From the NCBI RefSeq assembly GCF_025742995.1, contig NZ_JAOVQM010000002.1:394112-458111 (forward strand): 64,000 nt of DNA, in the 5' to 3' direction. Made by a program: the position numbers and the translations under genes. Each line of letters opens with the position of its first letter. Positions within the stretch are counted from its first letter, which is position 1. Source of the stretch: Paracholeplasma manati (GTDB lineage: Bacteria; Bacillota_I; Bacilli_A; Acholeplasmatales; UBA5453). Positions 1-8,645 of this stretch are shown here, piece by piece. The notes beneath the pieces are model-generated. The model was not told where the DNA came from, searched no databases, and worked only from the letters and a program-made list of their open reading frames with translations.

Positions 1-291
1 ATGGGGACCAAAGGGGAAATCCGTGGCCACATGGATAAAAATACCTTAGAGGTATATACGTTTGGCAACGAACGACCAAAACGCATCGATCTCAATCATA
101 GTCAATATGGTCATGGCGGTGGAGACCAAGGCATTATGGCAGCGTTTGTTCAACTCATAAATCAAAAGAAATTTGATTTACCAAGCCTTGAAATTTCGAC
201 ACAAGCCCATTTGTTGGCATTTATGGCTGAAACCGCTCGATTAGAAGGGCGTGTTGTAAAATTCGACGAATTTACGAAGGTCAAACCATGA
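1..291 (+). CDS. Gfo/Idh/MocA family oxidoreductase, C-terminal fragment
   Basis: This is the 3' end of a gene that begins before the window; the ATG at position 1 is probably internal. The 96 visible residues carry the C-terminal pattern of NAD(P)-dependent sugar or inositol dehydrogenases of the Gfo/Idh/MocA family: a G-T-K-G-E-I-R-G strand near the start, then H-G-G-G-D-Q-G-I followed by a helix and a final E-x-x-R-L-E-G-R stretch. The NAD-binding Rossmann half is outside the window, so substrate cannot be assigned. The stop overlaps the start of the next gene by four bases, so the two are probably one transcript. Confidence 0.8.
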   Translation: MGTKGEIRGHMDKNTLEVYTFGNERPKRIDLNHSQYGHGGGDQGIMAAFVQLINQKKFDLPSLEISTQAHLLAFMAETARLEGRVVKFDEFTKVKP

Positions 292-1367
292 TTCTTTTTC
301 AAACTGCCAACAAAAAGACACGCTTAAGCGCTATCGAATTATCGATTAGAACCTTCAAAGCCAATATGGGAGAACAGTTTACCCTGTTGTTTAGCCATCA
401 TAATCGTAAACACATGTTTTTAGCACTAGACGGCCAAAAAGTGGTTTCGATGGTCAATTATTATCCGTCGCGAATTACACTGAATGGCATTCAATTCAAT
501 GTCGCATCGATAGGGTCGGTTTGTACAGATACGGCGTATCGTGGACAAAACCTCGCTTCAAAATTATTGATAAATGCAGAACAAGCCATGATTCAATCAT
601 CCATCGATTTTACCATCATTTCGGGTTCTGGTGGGATTTATGAAAGATTTGGTGCACGTGATGTGGGATACAATCATGAGTATTTGATACCAATTGAACA
701 ATTTCCAAAAGATGAGAAGATGCATATTAGAGTTTATCAAGACAGCGATTTTGAAGATATCTACGCGTTTTATCAAAACGAAAGTCATCGATATCTACGA
801 ACCAAAGCAGAATTCAAACAATTATTAAAATCACAAACTGTCGCAGATACTTATTGTACCTACCCTGTAGTCGTGATAGAAAAAGAACGACGTATTGTCG
901 GATATGTTATTTTAAATCACTATGAAGATGCGAAAGATTTGTGGGTTAAAGAATTTGCTGGAAATAGGAGGACTTTTTACAATGCCATACAGGCGTTGTT
1001 AACCTTTTTCAAAAAGACAGAAATCCATTTGGTGGTATCTGCCATCGATCCTTTAAATGAGTTATTTAGCACAAAACCTCATAAAATCATTACTCAAGAA
1101 GCCAGTATTAAAATCATCCATAGGACTGACTTCGTGTCAAAAATTAACCACTATTTTTCAAAACAAAAAGCAGACTATGAATTGTCTATTTCAGGTGCTT
1201 TTTATGTGTTGAAAGGTCAACAAAAAAGACATCAATTGAACGATGATGAATTGTTATTACTCATTTTTAGTGGTCAGAACAGTAGTGAAATATGGCATAA
1301 ACAGGAGATTCAATCGATGGGTTTTCCACTCCCATTACCGTGGTCTCATAATTTAAACTATCAATAA
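288..1367 (+). CDS. GNAT family N-acetyltransferase
   Basis: A 359-residue cytosolic protein with an acetyl-CoA binding motif A at about residues 78-94 (V-C-T-D-x-x-Y-R-G-Q-N-L-A-S-K-L-L), the hallmark of GNAT acetyltransferases. A second, weaker GNAT-like half seems to follow (about residues 145-260), as in two-domain members of the family. The acceptor substrate is unknown. The ATG overlaps the stop of the upstream oxidoreductase (ATGA), which suggests translational coupling. A sugar or amine acetylation role next to a sugar dehydrogenase is possible but not shown. Confidence 0.8.
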   Translation: MILFQTANKKTRLSAIELSIRTFKANMGEQFTLLFSHHNRKHMFLALDGQKVVSMVNYYPSRITLNGIQFNVASIGSVCTDTAYRGQNLASKLLINAEQAMIQSSIDFTIISGSGGIYERFGARDVGYNHEYLIPIEQFPKDEKMHIRVYQDSDFEDIYAFYQNESHRYLRTKAEFKQLLKSQTVADTYCTYPVVVIEKERRIVGYVILNHYEDAKDLWVKEFAGNRRTFYNAIQALLTFFKKTEIHLVVSAIDPLNELFSTKPHKIITQEASIKIIHRTDFVSKINHYFSKQKADYELSISGAFYVLKGQQKRHQLNDDELLLLIFSGQNSSEIWHKQEIQSMGFPLPLPWSHNLNYQ

Positions 1368-1470
1368 AAACTATATACTATGTATATAAATTTCAAATAT
1401 TTGAATAAAAAACATATAATAACATCTAAAACAAGATGTAAATACATATTTTTCTAATACTTTAGTTTTT

Positions 1471-1500
1471 AAAAAAAGGGCTGTCAACGACAGCTCTTTA
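1471..1500 (-). terminator. Rho-independent terminator of the lemA-TPM operon
   Basis: The arms GGGCTGTC and GACAGCTC (1478-1496, one G-U pair, 3-base loop) form a hairpin. A run of seven A at 1471-1477 gives the U-tract on the minus strand, just past the stop of the TPM gene. On the plus strand it is followed by a short T-rich stretch and may also stop the GNAT transcript. Confidence 0.8.
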
Positions 1501-1503
1501 TTG

Positions 1504-2283
1504 TTATATACCTCGACCACCACTGCCACCACCACCGCCACGGATTTTGATGACTGTGAATCCACCACCGAATCCCAATAAAACGACGATGAGTGCGATA
1601 CCCCAACCTGACCCTATGTTCAAGCCATTGATGGAAAGAATACTGAGTATCAAACCTAAGATGTCGGTTGAACCAGTATCTTCATGGACATAAGGTGCAT
1701 CCATCATATCATCATAAAATTCATCCATATCATAAGGTAGTGGTTCTTCACCATAAACTTTATCATACAGTAAATTGAGTAGCTCATATTGGAATTGCAT
1801 CAATTTCATATCGATGATGCCATAATGAATATCTGCGTAAAAATAATTCTCACGCATCATATTCATTTCAGTCGGGGTCAAATATTCTTCTAAACCATAA
1901 CCAGGTTCCATTTGAACTTCAAGGATATCTTGATAAGTGATCCCGTCATCAACGTACTCATTGACGAATATCAGCACCAAAAGGCCCATGTCGGTGTCTT
2001 TATTACCAGGTGCCCACTGTTCAAATATTTCTACACGGTCATAATCTGCAATCTCACTCACATCCTGTACTAAGAAAGTTGCGTACACAATTTGAATGTC
2101 ACCATATTCTTCATATAGATAACGATTTTGGGCCGTAATCAGCCGTTCTGTGTATTGCATGAGTGATTCTGCGTAATCATTGACATAGTAACGAAACGTT
2201 GGATCTGGGTATTTGTTTTGCTTACAGGAAACAAGCAGAAGACTGAAAGCGGAAATGAATAGCCATTTCCAAAGGCGTTTCAT
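1504..2283 (-). CDS. TPM-domain lipoprotein
   Basis: A 259-residue protein with a lipoprotein signal peptide (hydrophobic core, lipobox L-L-V-S-C, predicted lipidated Cys20). The middle part resembles the TPM (Psb32/TPM_phosphatase) domain: an early Y-V-N-D-Y-A-E-S-L segment, then hydrophobic strands and an acidic stretch. A transmembrane segment lies near residues 225-245, followed by a short glycine-rich tail (GGGGSGGRGI), common in this family. It sits directly behind the lemA gene, and LemA plus TPM protein is a frequent bacterial pair of unknown membrane function. Its ATG comes two bases after the LemA stop codon, so translation is likely coupled. Confidence 0.75.
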   Translation of the reverse strand: MKRLWKWLFISAFSLLLVSCKQNKYPDPTFRYYVNDYAESLMQYTERLITAQNRYLYEEYGDIQIVYATFLVQDVSEIADYDRVEIFEQWAPGNKDTDMGLLVLIFVNEYVDDGITYQDILEVQMEPGYGLEEYLTPTEMNMMRENYFYADIHYGIIDMKLMQFQYELLNLLYDKVYGEEPLPYDMDEFYDDMMDAPYVHEDTGSTDILGLILSILSINGLNIGSGWGIALIVVLLGFGGGFTVIKIRGGGGGSGGRGI

Positions 2284-2285
2284 CC

Positions 2286-2876
2286 CTAATCACCAAAATT
2301 GATGTCTGGTACTTCACCGGCACCATCATTGATTTTCCAATAGGTTTTGCTGGTATCAAAATTAAACATTTGAACAAATAAAACCCTTGGGAATTGACGG
2401 GCCGAACGGTTATAAGTTTCAACCGATTCGTTGTATCTTAAACGCGCGGTACTCAATGCGGATTCCATGGAACTGATTTCAATCATTAAACTGATATATA
2501 CTTGATTCGATTTGATTTCCGGGTTGTCTTCGACGATTGCTAATAAAGCGTTGATGGCTTCAACTTGTAAAGCGTCGGCTTCAGCCATGCCATCCGGATC
2601 ACCTGCGAGTTTCGCAGCAGCGTAGGATGTACGCGCTTCAGTAATCATGGTGAAAATCGATTGTTCAACCGCTGTGTATCCTTCGACGACGTCGACCAGT
2701 TGATCAATCTTGTCTGTTCTTTCTTGTAGTCTATTATCGATTTGTGCCATACGTCCATTGATAGATTCATCTAAATCAACCAAACGGTTGTAGCCAACCA
2801 TAAGTGTGATTCCTGTGATAACGATGAGTAAGCTAATGAAACCTGCCAACCCTAAAATAATGCCTTTTGAACCCAT
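2286..2876 (-). CDS. lemA: LemA family membrane protein
   Basis: A 196-residue protein with one N-terminal transmembrane helix (about residues 5-28), followed at once by the LemA signature Y-N-R-L-V-D-L-D-E-S-I and a long helical domain with R-x-D-K-I-D-Q-L-V and V-V-E-G-Y-T. The start is supported by a strong ribosome binding site (GGAGGG) eight bases upstream. LemA proteins are N-out membrane anchored helical proteins of unclear function, often encoded with TPM-domain proteins as here. The family match is firm; the role is not known. Confidence 0.85.
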   Translation of the reverse strand: MGSKGIILGLAGFISLLIVITGITLMVGYNRLVDLDESINGRMAQIDNRLQERTDKIDQLVDVVEGYTAVEQSIFTMITEARTSYAAAKLAGDPDGMAEADALQVEAINALLAIVEDNPEIKSNQVYISLMIEISSMESALSTARLRYNESVETYNRSARQFPRVLFVQMFNFDTSKTYWKINDGAGEVPDINFGD

Positions 2877-2912
2877 AGATTATCCCTCCCACGTGATAAC
2901 AAATTTTTATAC

Positions 2913-2941
2913 ATTATACATCGACTTTTTCACTTTATCAA
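2913..2941 (-). promoter_or_regulatory. Promoter of lemA-TPM operon
   Basis: On the minus strand TTGATA (2941-2936) and TATAAT (2918-2913) are separated by 17 bases, close to the ideal sigma-A promoter. It lies about 35 bases upstream of the LemA start. Confidence 0.7.
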
Positions 2942-3002
2942 ACGATTGGTCACAGATATTGAGAATATTATTAAAAAAATATTAAAATCGCGTCTAAATA
3001 AC

Positions 3003-3031
3003 AAAAAAATAGCCTTTTTAGGGGCTATTTT
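3003..3031 (-). terminator. Terminator overlapping the stop of the GH13 gene
   Basis: The perfect 9-base arms AAAATAGCC (3006-3014) and GGCTATTTT (3023-3031) form a hairpin with an A-run at 3003-3009 that gives a U-tract on the minus strand. The glycosidase stop codon lies inside the stem. Confidence 0.8.
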
Positions 3032-5109
3032 GATTTGTTTTTTTGTAATACCAAGATTTTAACTTCACCAGCACCCATGAAGAAATATGGGTTTTGGTTT
3101 TCATCGAATTCATAGAACATTCTAGGGCCGGATTCATGCATCGCATACAAGATACGACCTTCATTCTGATTTAAATCGAAACGCTTGCGAATCGGTCTTA
3201 AATCAATCTTCACGTGTTGTGCATCAAATGGATTGGCATTACCTACGATGATGAGTACTTCATCTTTCGCTTCGTAAGCAAATCCCACTGGATTATACCC
3301 TTCTAGGAAGCTGATCGGGATGTAGTTTTTCTTATCGGTGATGACATTGATGTATTTCTTACGAATCGGTTTAACTCTTGCAAGATTATCTGGAATGTCG
3401 TTATGCATGTGATTTAAATAATGTAACGCAAACTTATCGAACAACGCTAACTTCATGTAGAATGGGTCATCAGCTGGTAACATATAGAGTTCGTTCGGTC
3501 GTGGGTCAATCCCTGTATTCATCGGTTGACGTTCATAAACTTCTTGACCAGAGTTGATGAATGGTACACCATTTGGCATAAACATATTCATGACAGTTAA
3601 GAACTTGGATAGGTTTTGTCCCCCATCACGTGCGGCTAATCTAGGGGTATCGTGGGTTTCACCACAGGCAAATACGGCACAATCTAAATCCACACTCTTA
3701 TAATAGAAGTGATGGAGTTTACCTTCCCAAATATGAGGTTGCATCGAGAAACCATTACCGATGATCATGTTGTAACCCAAACCTCTCGCAAACTTCGCGT
3801 TGTCGACATTGAGTTCTTCAGCAATAAATGCGAAATCAGGATCCACTTCACGCGCGGTTTTAATGATTTGGTTGACCAATTCCTTAGGTAATGCATGTCC
3901 CATATCGATTCTCGCACCATCAATACCATAGGTTTTTTGATAGTGAGGGATGATGTTGGCTAAGGTATCCCACAACTCTTTGTTGGGCTTATGTCCAGGG
4001 TATAAATTGGATTTGATGGTATCAAACAAAATGTAAGGCGCGACATTCTTATCTTCTAAGAATTTAGAGGTTTCAATTGGATGGTCAAGATACATTCTAA
4101 AGAACGTCACATCGGTCCAAGGTGGTTGAATATCATTGATATGATCAGAGAACGCTGGGGCGATGGTCAATCCAAAGTGTTTGTCTACCAATTCAAGGAT
4201 AGAACCACCTTTTCTTGCGTATTCTTTCTTGAGTTTAGCCCAAAGTTCCTTGTTTTGAGTCTTTGGATCAAATTGGAAACGACGGATGTGTTCTAAGACT
4301 TTCTTACTCTTATACACCGTCGGCATATATTTCATGGTAGGTGATACAGTTCGATCATTGATTTCATCCACATATGGTGGGTTATATACCGCTAAATCCG
4401 AGGATTTAATCCAGTAGAACCAATCTGGATGATCAATAATGAGGTCACTTTCGGTGGCGTTGGTTCTTGGAATGATATCAATCATCACACGCATACCCAA
4501 TGTATGAGCGGCTTCAACCAAGGCTTGGAATTGGTCATCGAGTGATAAGGCTTCACCAACCATAGGGTCGGCTAAACTAGGGTCTAATTCAAAGAAGTTT
4601 GATACACCATAAGGTGAACCCAATTCACCTTTTTTGTTTTTCAATGAGAATTTGGAAATCGGTAATAAGTAGATGGCATCGACACCCATTTTATCGAGTA
4701 ATGGGAGTAGGGCTAACGTCTTGATGAATGTACCGGTTTCTTTTAAATGGTAAATATTGTTTTCATCGACATAACCGTTACGGTCATGGTCCCATGTGGT
4801 GGACGTACGAATCATCATGGAATAGACGGTGGATTTTAAAATCCAGTCACCACCCATATGCTTTTTCGCAATCTTCGCTTCTTTGAGTTGAGACAAAGAG
4901 GCTACTTCATGGCTTTCATAGTGTTTTAATAAGACTTGGTCGATTAGATCCACCAAAAAATCATAGGGGTTCACCAAGTGTTCCCCGTTATTCAAAATCG
5001 ATAATGACGAATGACCAAACAAATTAAACATTTCAGGTATTGCATAATTGAGTGGATAGTTTGGTTTATTGGCCACTAACGCTTCGCGTAGTTTTAATAG
5101 TTTTGACAT
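3025..5109 (-). CDS. GH13 alpha-amylase family glycosidase, atypical subgroup
   Basis: A 694-residue protein with the catalytic core of glycoside hydrolase family 13. Nucleophile Asp402 lies in G-A-R-I-D-M-G-H, acid/base Glu431 in F-I-A-E-E-L-N, and the third Asp487 in E-T-H-D-T-P-R; region I is at about residue 211 (D-I-I-P-R-T-N-A). The region I and IV motifs differ from classical amylases, whose forms are DVVxNH and xxNHD, so this is an unusual subgroup. There is no signal peptide, so it should act on alpha-glucans or maltodextrins in the cytosol. It stands alone between its own promoter and terminator, next to gpmI on the same strand. A ribosome binding site GTGAGGA supports the start. 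The exact substrate, and hydrolase versus transferase activity, is undetermined. Confidence 0.8.
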   Translation of the reverse strand: MSKLLKLREALVANKPNYPLNYAIPEMFNLFGHSSLSILNNGEHLVNPYDFLVDLIDQVLLKHYESHEVASLSQLKEAKIAKKHMGGDWILKSTVYSMMIRTSTTWDHDRNGYVDENNIYHLKETGTFIKTLALLPLLDKMGVDAIYLLPISKFSLKNKKGELGSPYGVSNFFELDPSLADPMVGEALSLDDQFQALVEAAHTLGMRVMIDIIPRTNATESDLIIDHPDWFYWIKSSDLAVYNPPYVDEINDRTVSPTMKYMPTVYKSKKVLEHIRRFQFDPKTQNKELWAKLKKEYARKGGSILELVDKHFGLTIAPAFSDHINDIQPPWTDVTFFRMYLDHPIETSKFLEDKNVAPYILFDTIKSNLYPGHKPNKELWDTLANIIPHYQKTYGIDGARIDMGHALPKELVNQIIKTAREVDPDFAFIAEELNVDNAKFARGLGYNMIIGNGFSMQPHIWEGKLHHFYYKSVDLDCAVFACGETHDTPRLAARDGGQNLSKFLTVMNMFMPNGVPFINSGQEVYERQPMNTGIDPRPNELYMLPADDPFYMKLALFDKFALHYLNHMHNDIPDNLARVKPIRKKYINVITDKKNYIPISFLEGYNPVGFAYEAKDEVLIIVGNANPFDAQHVKIDLRPIRKRFDLNQNEGRILYAMHESGPRMFYEFDENQNPYFFMGAGEVKILVLQKNKSK

Positions 5110-5135
5110 ATAGTATCCTCACTTTACCATACTTC

Positions 5136-5144
5136 ATTATAGCA
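5136..5144 (-). promoter_or_regulatory. Extended -10 promoter of the GH13 gene
   Basis: On the minus strand TGC-TATAAT sits 27 bases upstream of the start codon. A perfect inverted repeat TTAACA-T-TGTTAA (5159-5171) covers the place of the -35 element and could be an operator. Confidence 0.55.
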
Positions 5145-5181
5145 TGGCTCATTTACATTTAACATTGTTAAGGCGAAAAGA

Positions 5182-5195
5182 AGAAAGCGTTTACA
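5182..5195 (-). promoter_or_regulatory. cre-like catabolite box upstream of the GH13 gene
   Basis: The plus-strand string AGAAAGCGTTTACA matches the Bacillus catabolite-responsive element core (TGNAANCGNWNNCA) at all positions but the first. It lies about 40 bases upstream of the -10, outside the gpmI terminator. The match is seen; binding by a CcpA-type regulator is inferred. Confidence 0.45.
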
Positions 5196-5208
5196 CATAG
5201 AAAGCATC

Positions 5209-5231
5209 AAAAAAGATGGCGAACCATCTCT
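5209..5231 (-). terminator. Terminator of gpmI
   Basis: On the minus strand AGATGG-TTCG-CCATCT is followed by a run of T. The UUCG-type tetraloop makes a stable hairpin directly after the gpmI stop codon. Confidence 0.8.
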
Positions 5232-6767
5232 TTATTTAATGATTAAGGATTTTCCAGTCATTTCGGCTGGTTGTTCAACCCCAAGTAAGTCTAACATGGT
5301 TGGTGCGACATCACACAATGCGCCACCATCACGTAGTTTTAAACCTTTCTTAGTAACAACCACCGGGACTAGGTTAGTGGTATGTGCAGTATGAGGTTTA
5401 CCAAACTCATCGCGCATTTTTTCAGCGTTACCATGGTCTGCTAAGACGATGGCTGTACCACCGATTTGTTCAATGGCTTTCATGACTTTGCCTAAGCATT
5501 CATCGACCGCTTCAACCGCTTTTGTGGTGGCTTCAATCGATCCGGTATGACCAACCATATCTGGGTTTGCGAAGTTCAACACCATGGTGTCATAGTTGTT
5601 AGTCAATAACGCTTCAACGACTTTATCGGTGAGTTCATAAGCGCTCATTTCCGGTTTTAAATCGTAGGTTGGTACTTTTGGAGAAGGTACTAAAATACGG
5701 GTTGCACCTTTAAGTTCATAATCCGCTCCACCATCGAAGAAGAAGGTGACATGGGCATACTTTTCAGTTTCTGCGGCTCTGATTTGATTGAGACCTGCAT
5801 TCGCGATGACTTGACCATAAATATTTTTTAAGTCATTGAGTTCAAATGCGATTGGACCTTTCACAGTATATGCATAATGCATCATTGAAACAAAAAATAA
5901 GTTGTGTGGGATATGGGATGCATCAAAGGTTGCTTTACCTTCAGCGTAGTATTTGGATACTTCACTTGGGTTAGAAAAAGCGGTTGCGATACGAATCGCT
6001 CTATCTGGACGGAAGTTTGCGAAAATGATTGCGTCATTGTCTTCAATTAAGCCTTTTTTATTGACGATGAATGGGACAACAAATTCATCAGTAACGCCAT
6101 TCGCGTAAGATTCTTCAATACCACAAATTGGGCAGTCTTTTTCTTCGCCTTTACCTAGGGTCATCGCGTCAACTGATTTTTGTAAACGATCCCAGTTGTT
6201 GTCGCGGTCCATTGCGTAATAACGGCCATGAACGGTCGCGATACGTGCACCAGCTTCAATCAATTCTTTGACATAACCTAAACCGGATGTTTGAGGGGTA
6301 TCTCTACCATCTAAGAACGCATGGTAATAGGTTTTTTGTTCTAATCCATGGGTTTTCGCAAGATCCATCAAAGCGATGATGTGTTTTGAAGATGCGTGGA
6401 CACCACCATCACCAGCTAATCCGAAAATATGTAATTTAGAGTTGAATTTTTTCACATGTGCAATCGCGTCTAAAAACGCTTGGTTTTGGAAAAAGGAACC
6501 ATCTTTGATTGCGACATTGACACGTGTTAAGGATTGATAAACAACACGTCCAGCCCCTAAGTTCAAATGACCAACTTCACTGTTACCCATTTGACCTTCA
6601 GGTAAGCCAACGGCTTCCTCAGAAGCTTGAAGTTTGCTATTTGGATAGTTGGCTAAAAGACCATCCAATGTGGGTTTTTTCGCAAGTGTCACTGAATTCG
6701 AATCACTCGCAGGTGCTAACCCTTGACCATCTAAAATAATTAATCCGACAAATTTTTTTGTACTCAT
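5232..6767 (-). CDS. gpmI: 2,3-bisphosphoglycerate-independent phosphoglycerate mutase
   Basis: Interconverts 3- and 2-phosphoglycerate in cytosolic glycolysis using a phosphoserine intermediate and two manganese ions. The 511 residues match the family length. Visible signatures are the metal ligand Asp13 in I-L-D-G-Q-G, catalytic Ser63 in G-Q-M-G-N-S-E-V-G-H, the V-H-G-R and D-R-D-N-N-W-D stretches of the substrate domain, and the second metal cluster D-H-G-N-A-E-K near residue 443. Enolase, the next glycolytic step, is encoded about 3.4 kb away on the other strand. The gene has its own terminator and a TATAAT (6805-6800, minus) with a cre-like box upstream. Confidence 0.95.
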   Translation of the reverse strand: MSTKKFVGLIILDGQGLAPASDSNSVTLAKKPTLDGLLANYPNSKLQASEEAVGLPEGQMGNSEVGHLNLGAGRVVYQSLTRVNVAIKDGSFFQNQAFLDAIAHVKKFNSKLHIFGLAGDGGVHASSKHIIALMDLAKTHGLEQKTYYHAFLDGRDTPQTSGLGYVKELIEAGARIATVHGRYYAMDRDNNWDRLQKSVDAMTLGKGEEKDCPICGIEESYANGVTDEFVVPFIVNKKGLIEDNDAIIFANFRPDRAIRIATAFSNPSEVSKYYAEGKATFDASHIPHNLFFVSMMHYAYTVKGPIAFELNDLKNIYGQVIANAGLNQIRAAETEKYAHVTFFFDGGADYELKGATRILVPSPKVPTYDLKPEMSAYELTDKVVEALLTNNYDTMVLNFANPDMVGHTGSIEATTKAVEAVDECLGKVMKAIEQIGGTAIVLADHGNAEKMRDEFGKPHTAHTTNLVPVVVTKKGLKLRDGGALCDVAPTMLDLLGVEQPAEMTGKSLIIK

Positions 6768-6830
6768 GAATATGCCTCATTTCTATTTTTACCAATGTTA
6801 TTATATAACAATGGCCATCAAAATAGAAAT

Positions 6831-6844
6831 TGAAAGTGTTTACC
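6831..6844 (-). promoter_or_regulatory. cre-like box upstream of gpmI
   Basis: The plus-strand string TGAAAGTGTTTACC matches the cre core at 12 of 14 positions and shares GAAAG-Y-GTTTAC with the box in front of the GH13 gene. It lies about 25 bases upstream of the gpmI -10 (TATAAT, 6805-6800). Regulation is inferred. Confidence 0.4.
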
Positions 6845-6947
6845 GATAGAAAAATGTGAAAAACACATCGATATAAGCGTTCTAATATGAATCTTCGAAT
6901 AGGTATAAAAATAATTGGAATAAACTATTTATGTAATCATTCAAGTG

Positions 6948-6956
6948 TGTTATAAT
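6948..6956 (+). promoter_or_regulatory. Extended -10 promoter of the DUF3137 pair
   Basis: TGT-TATAAT is found 24 bases before the first DUF3137 start. No clear -35 is visible, as usual for extended -10 promoters. Confidence 0.5.
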
Positions 6957-6980
6957 TTGCATCATAAAGGATGTTGAACT

Positions 6981-7808
6981 ATGACCATTGAACAGTTTGT
7001 CCAAAAACAAATAAAGTACCAAACCATTCGCCGTATCGCGGTGATTGTCGCTGTCTTATCACCATTGGGTTTTTTTGCAGGCATTTGGTGGCTTTCTATC
7101 CTAATTGTTGTATTAATCATTGCTTGTATTGGTGTATACATGAATTTACAAGAACGCTATACCCAATTGGCATTATCCTTTAAAAAAGATCACCTTAAAC
7201 AAGCGATTGAATCCCGTTATCCAAATGTTCGATTTGATATGAATAAAGGCTTTTTGCCCATCGATGTTTATGGGTCTAAGTTGATTGAACGTGGCGATAT
7301 TTTCAAAAGTGAAGACATGCTTCAAGGCAAGATCGGAACTACCCGGTTTAGAACCGCTGATGTGAAGATTCAATTTGAACGTTTGGGCCGTAACGGTCGT
7401 CAAATCATCACCCGTTTTAGTGGAAAATATTATGAGATAGAGTTACCATTTATTATCAATAAACCAGTTTATATCGTGAACAACGGGGCAGAAAAGTTTG
7501 GTATTAAATTGGGCTTACCAAGGGTAGATTTTGAATACATTGACTTTAACAATGAAGTCGATGTGTATGCTTCTGATACCGAGGCTGCATTTAAATTACT
7601 TAAACCAAAAGCAATGGAAAGCATCTTAAAATTACGACAAAAATATGGATCTGTGGCTTTCGCATTTTTCAATAAAACCATGGTGGTAGCGATGGAAGGT
7701 CGCAATAGCTTTGAATTCTATATTCACCGAAAAATTGACAAACACTTTTTAGAAACCATCGAACAGGAGATTCAAACATTAATTGATTTATCGACTTCAG
7801 TGAAATAG
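6981..7808 (+). CDS. DUF3137 family membrane protein (first copy)
   Basis: A 275-residue protein with a hydrophobic hairpin near residues 18-53 (two membrane segments separated by a short turn) and a large soluble domain of the DUF3137 type. That domain shows the typical order: E-D-M-L-x-G-K-I-G (about residue 110), a conserved F-R-x-A-D-V strand, then F-S-G-K-Y-Y-E-I-E. The function of the family is unknown. The neighbouring downstream gene is a clear paralogue of the same size and layout, so the pair came from a tandem duplication. The ribosome binding site (AAAGGATG) is moderate. Confidence 0.7.
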   Translation: MTIEQFVQKQIKYQTIRRIAVIVAVLSPLGFFAGIWWLSILIVVLIIACIGVYMNLQERYTQLALSFKKDHLKQAIESRYPNVRFDMNKGFLPIDVYGSKLIERGDIFKSEDMLQGKIGTTRFRTADVKIQFERLGRNGRQIITRFSGKYYEIELPFIINKPVYIVNNGAEKFGIKLGLPRVDFEYIDFNNEVDVYASDTEAAFKLLKPKAMESILKLRQKYGSVAFAFFNKTMVVAMEGRNSFEFYIHRKIDKHFLETIEQEIQTLIDLSTSVK

Positions 7809-7820
7809 GGGGATGATTAT

Positions 7821-8645
7821 ATGAACGCACACGGATATGAAACCAAGAAAAGCCTCTATGAAAGCCTAACTGTATTGGGTTTTGTTTTGGTTGCTTTCGG
7901 ATTCATCTTATTTACCGCCCAACCAGTCATTGGTTTTATGTTGTTTATCGGTGGTGGCATTCTTTCGGTTGCTATGAGTACAGCATTTAAAAAACTCTCG
8001 ACACAGTTTAAATATGAATATGTCAAAAAAAGCATCGAAGAGCTCTATCCAACCACAGAATTCAATCCACAAAAGGGATTTTCCAAAGAAGAAGTCTATG
8101 ATACCTTGGTTTTAAATAAAGAAGACCGATTTGCGAGTGAAGACATGATTGAAGGTACACTATTCAACAGACGTTTTAGATGTGCTGATTTACATCTACA
8201 AGATGTTAGAAGTAATGGTAAGTCTACGACAGTGGTCACTGTATTCAGAGGTCGTTTTTATGAAATTGAATTTGATAAAATACTATCAACGCCGGTTTAT
8301 ATTGTTGCCAACCAAGGGATGTTTACTCGATTTACCGGATTTGAAAAGATGGAAATGGAATATGTCGCGTTTAACCAAGCCTTCGATGTGTTTGGACAAG
8401 ATGCATTACAAACCTTTCGTTTAATCAAACCAAGGTTTATGGAACATGTGATGTCTTTAAAGAATCGATATAAAGGAATTCAGTTTGGTTTTATTGGCAA
8501 TAAATTATATGTCGCGATTAAAAACGGGGTAGACACCTTTGATTTAAAGATGTTTAAACCGATTGATTATAGTTATTTGAACGAAATCAAAACCGAATTT
8601 GAAGACATCAAAATCATGATTGAAACGCTTACAAGTGAATTGTAA
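7821..8645 (+). CDS. DUF3137 family membrane protein (second copy)
   Basis: A 274-residue paralogue of the preceding gene, 12 bases downstream with a ribosome binding site GGGGGATG. It keeps the N-terminal membrane hairpin (about residues 15-54) and the DUF3137 blocks: S-E-D-M-I-E-G-T-L-F, F-R-C-A-D-L, and F-R-G-R-F-Y-E-I-E-F. By eye, identity to the first copy is moderate and spread along the length, so the duplication is not recent. The two products may form a heteromer; this is inference. The FMN riboswitch and its own promoter follow directly. Confidence 0.7.
   Translation: MNAHGYETKKSLYESLTVLGFVLVAFGFILFTAQPVIGFMLFIGGGILSVAMSTAFKKLSTQFKYEYVKKSIEELYPTTEFNPQKGFSKEEVYDTLVLNKEDRFASEDMIEGTLFNRRFRCADLHLQDVRSNGKSTTVVTVFRGRFYEIEFDKILSTPVYIVANQGMFTRFTGFEKMEMEYVAFNQAFDVFGQDALQTFRLIKPRFMEHVMSLKNRYKGIQFGFIGNKLYVAIKNGVDTFDLKMFKPIDYSYLNEIKTEFEDIKIMIETLTSEL

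Noticed and set aside
1371..1568. Short minus-strand frame over the first terminator
   Set aside because: It covers a terminator hairpin and the end of the TPM gene; translation is low-complexity.
3025..5109. GlgE-type maltosyltransferase as name for the GH13 gene
   Set aside because: The R-I-D-M-G-H and E-T-H-D-T-P motifs are only loosely alike; a general GH13 call is safer.
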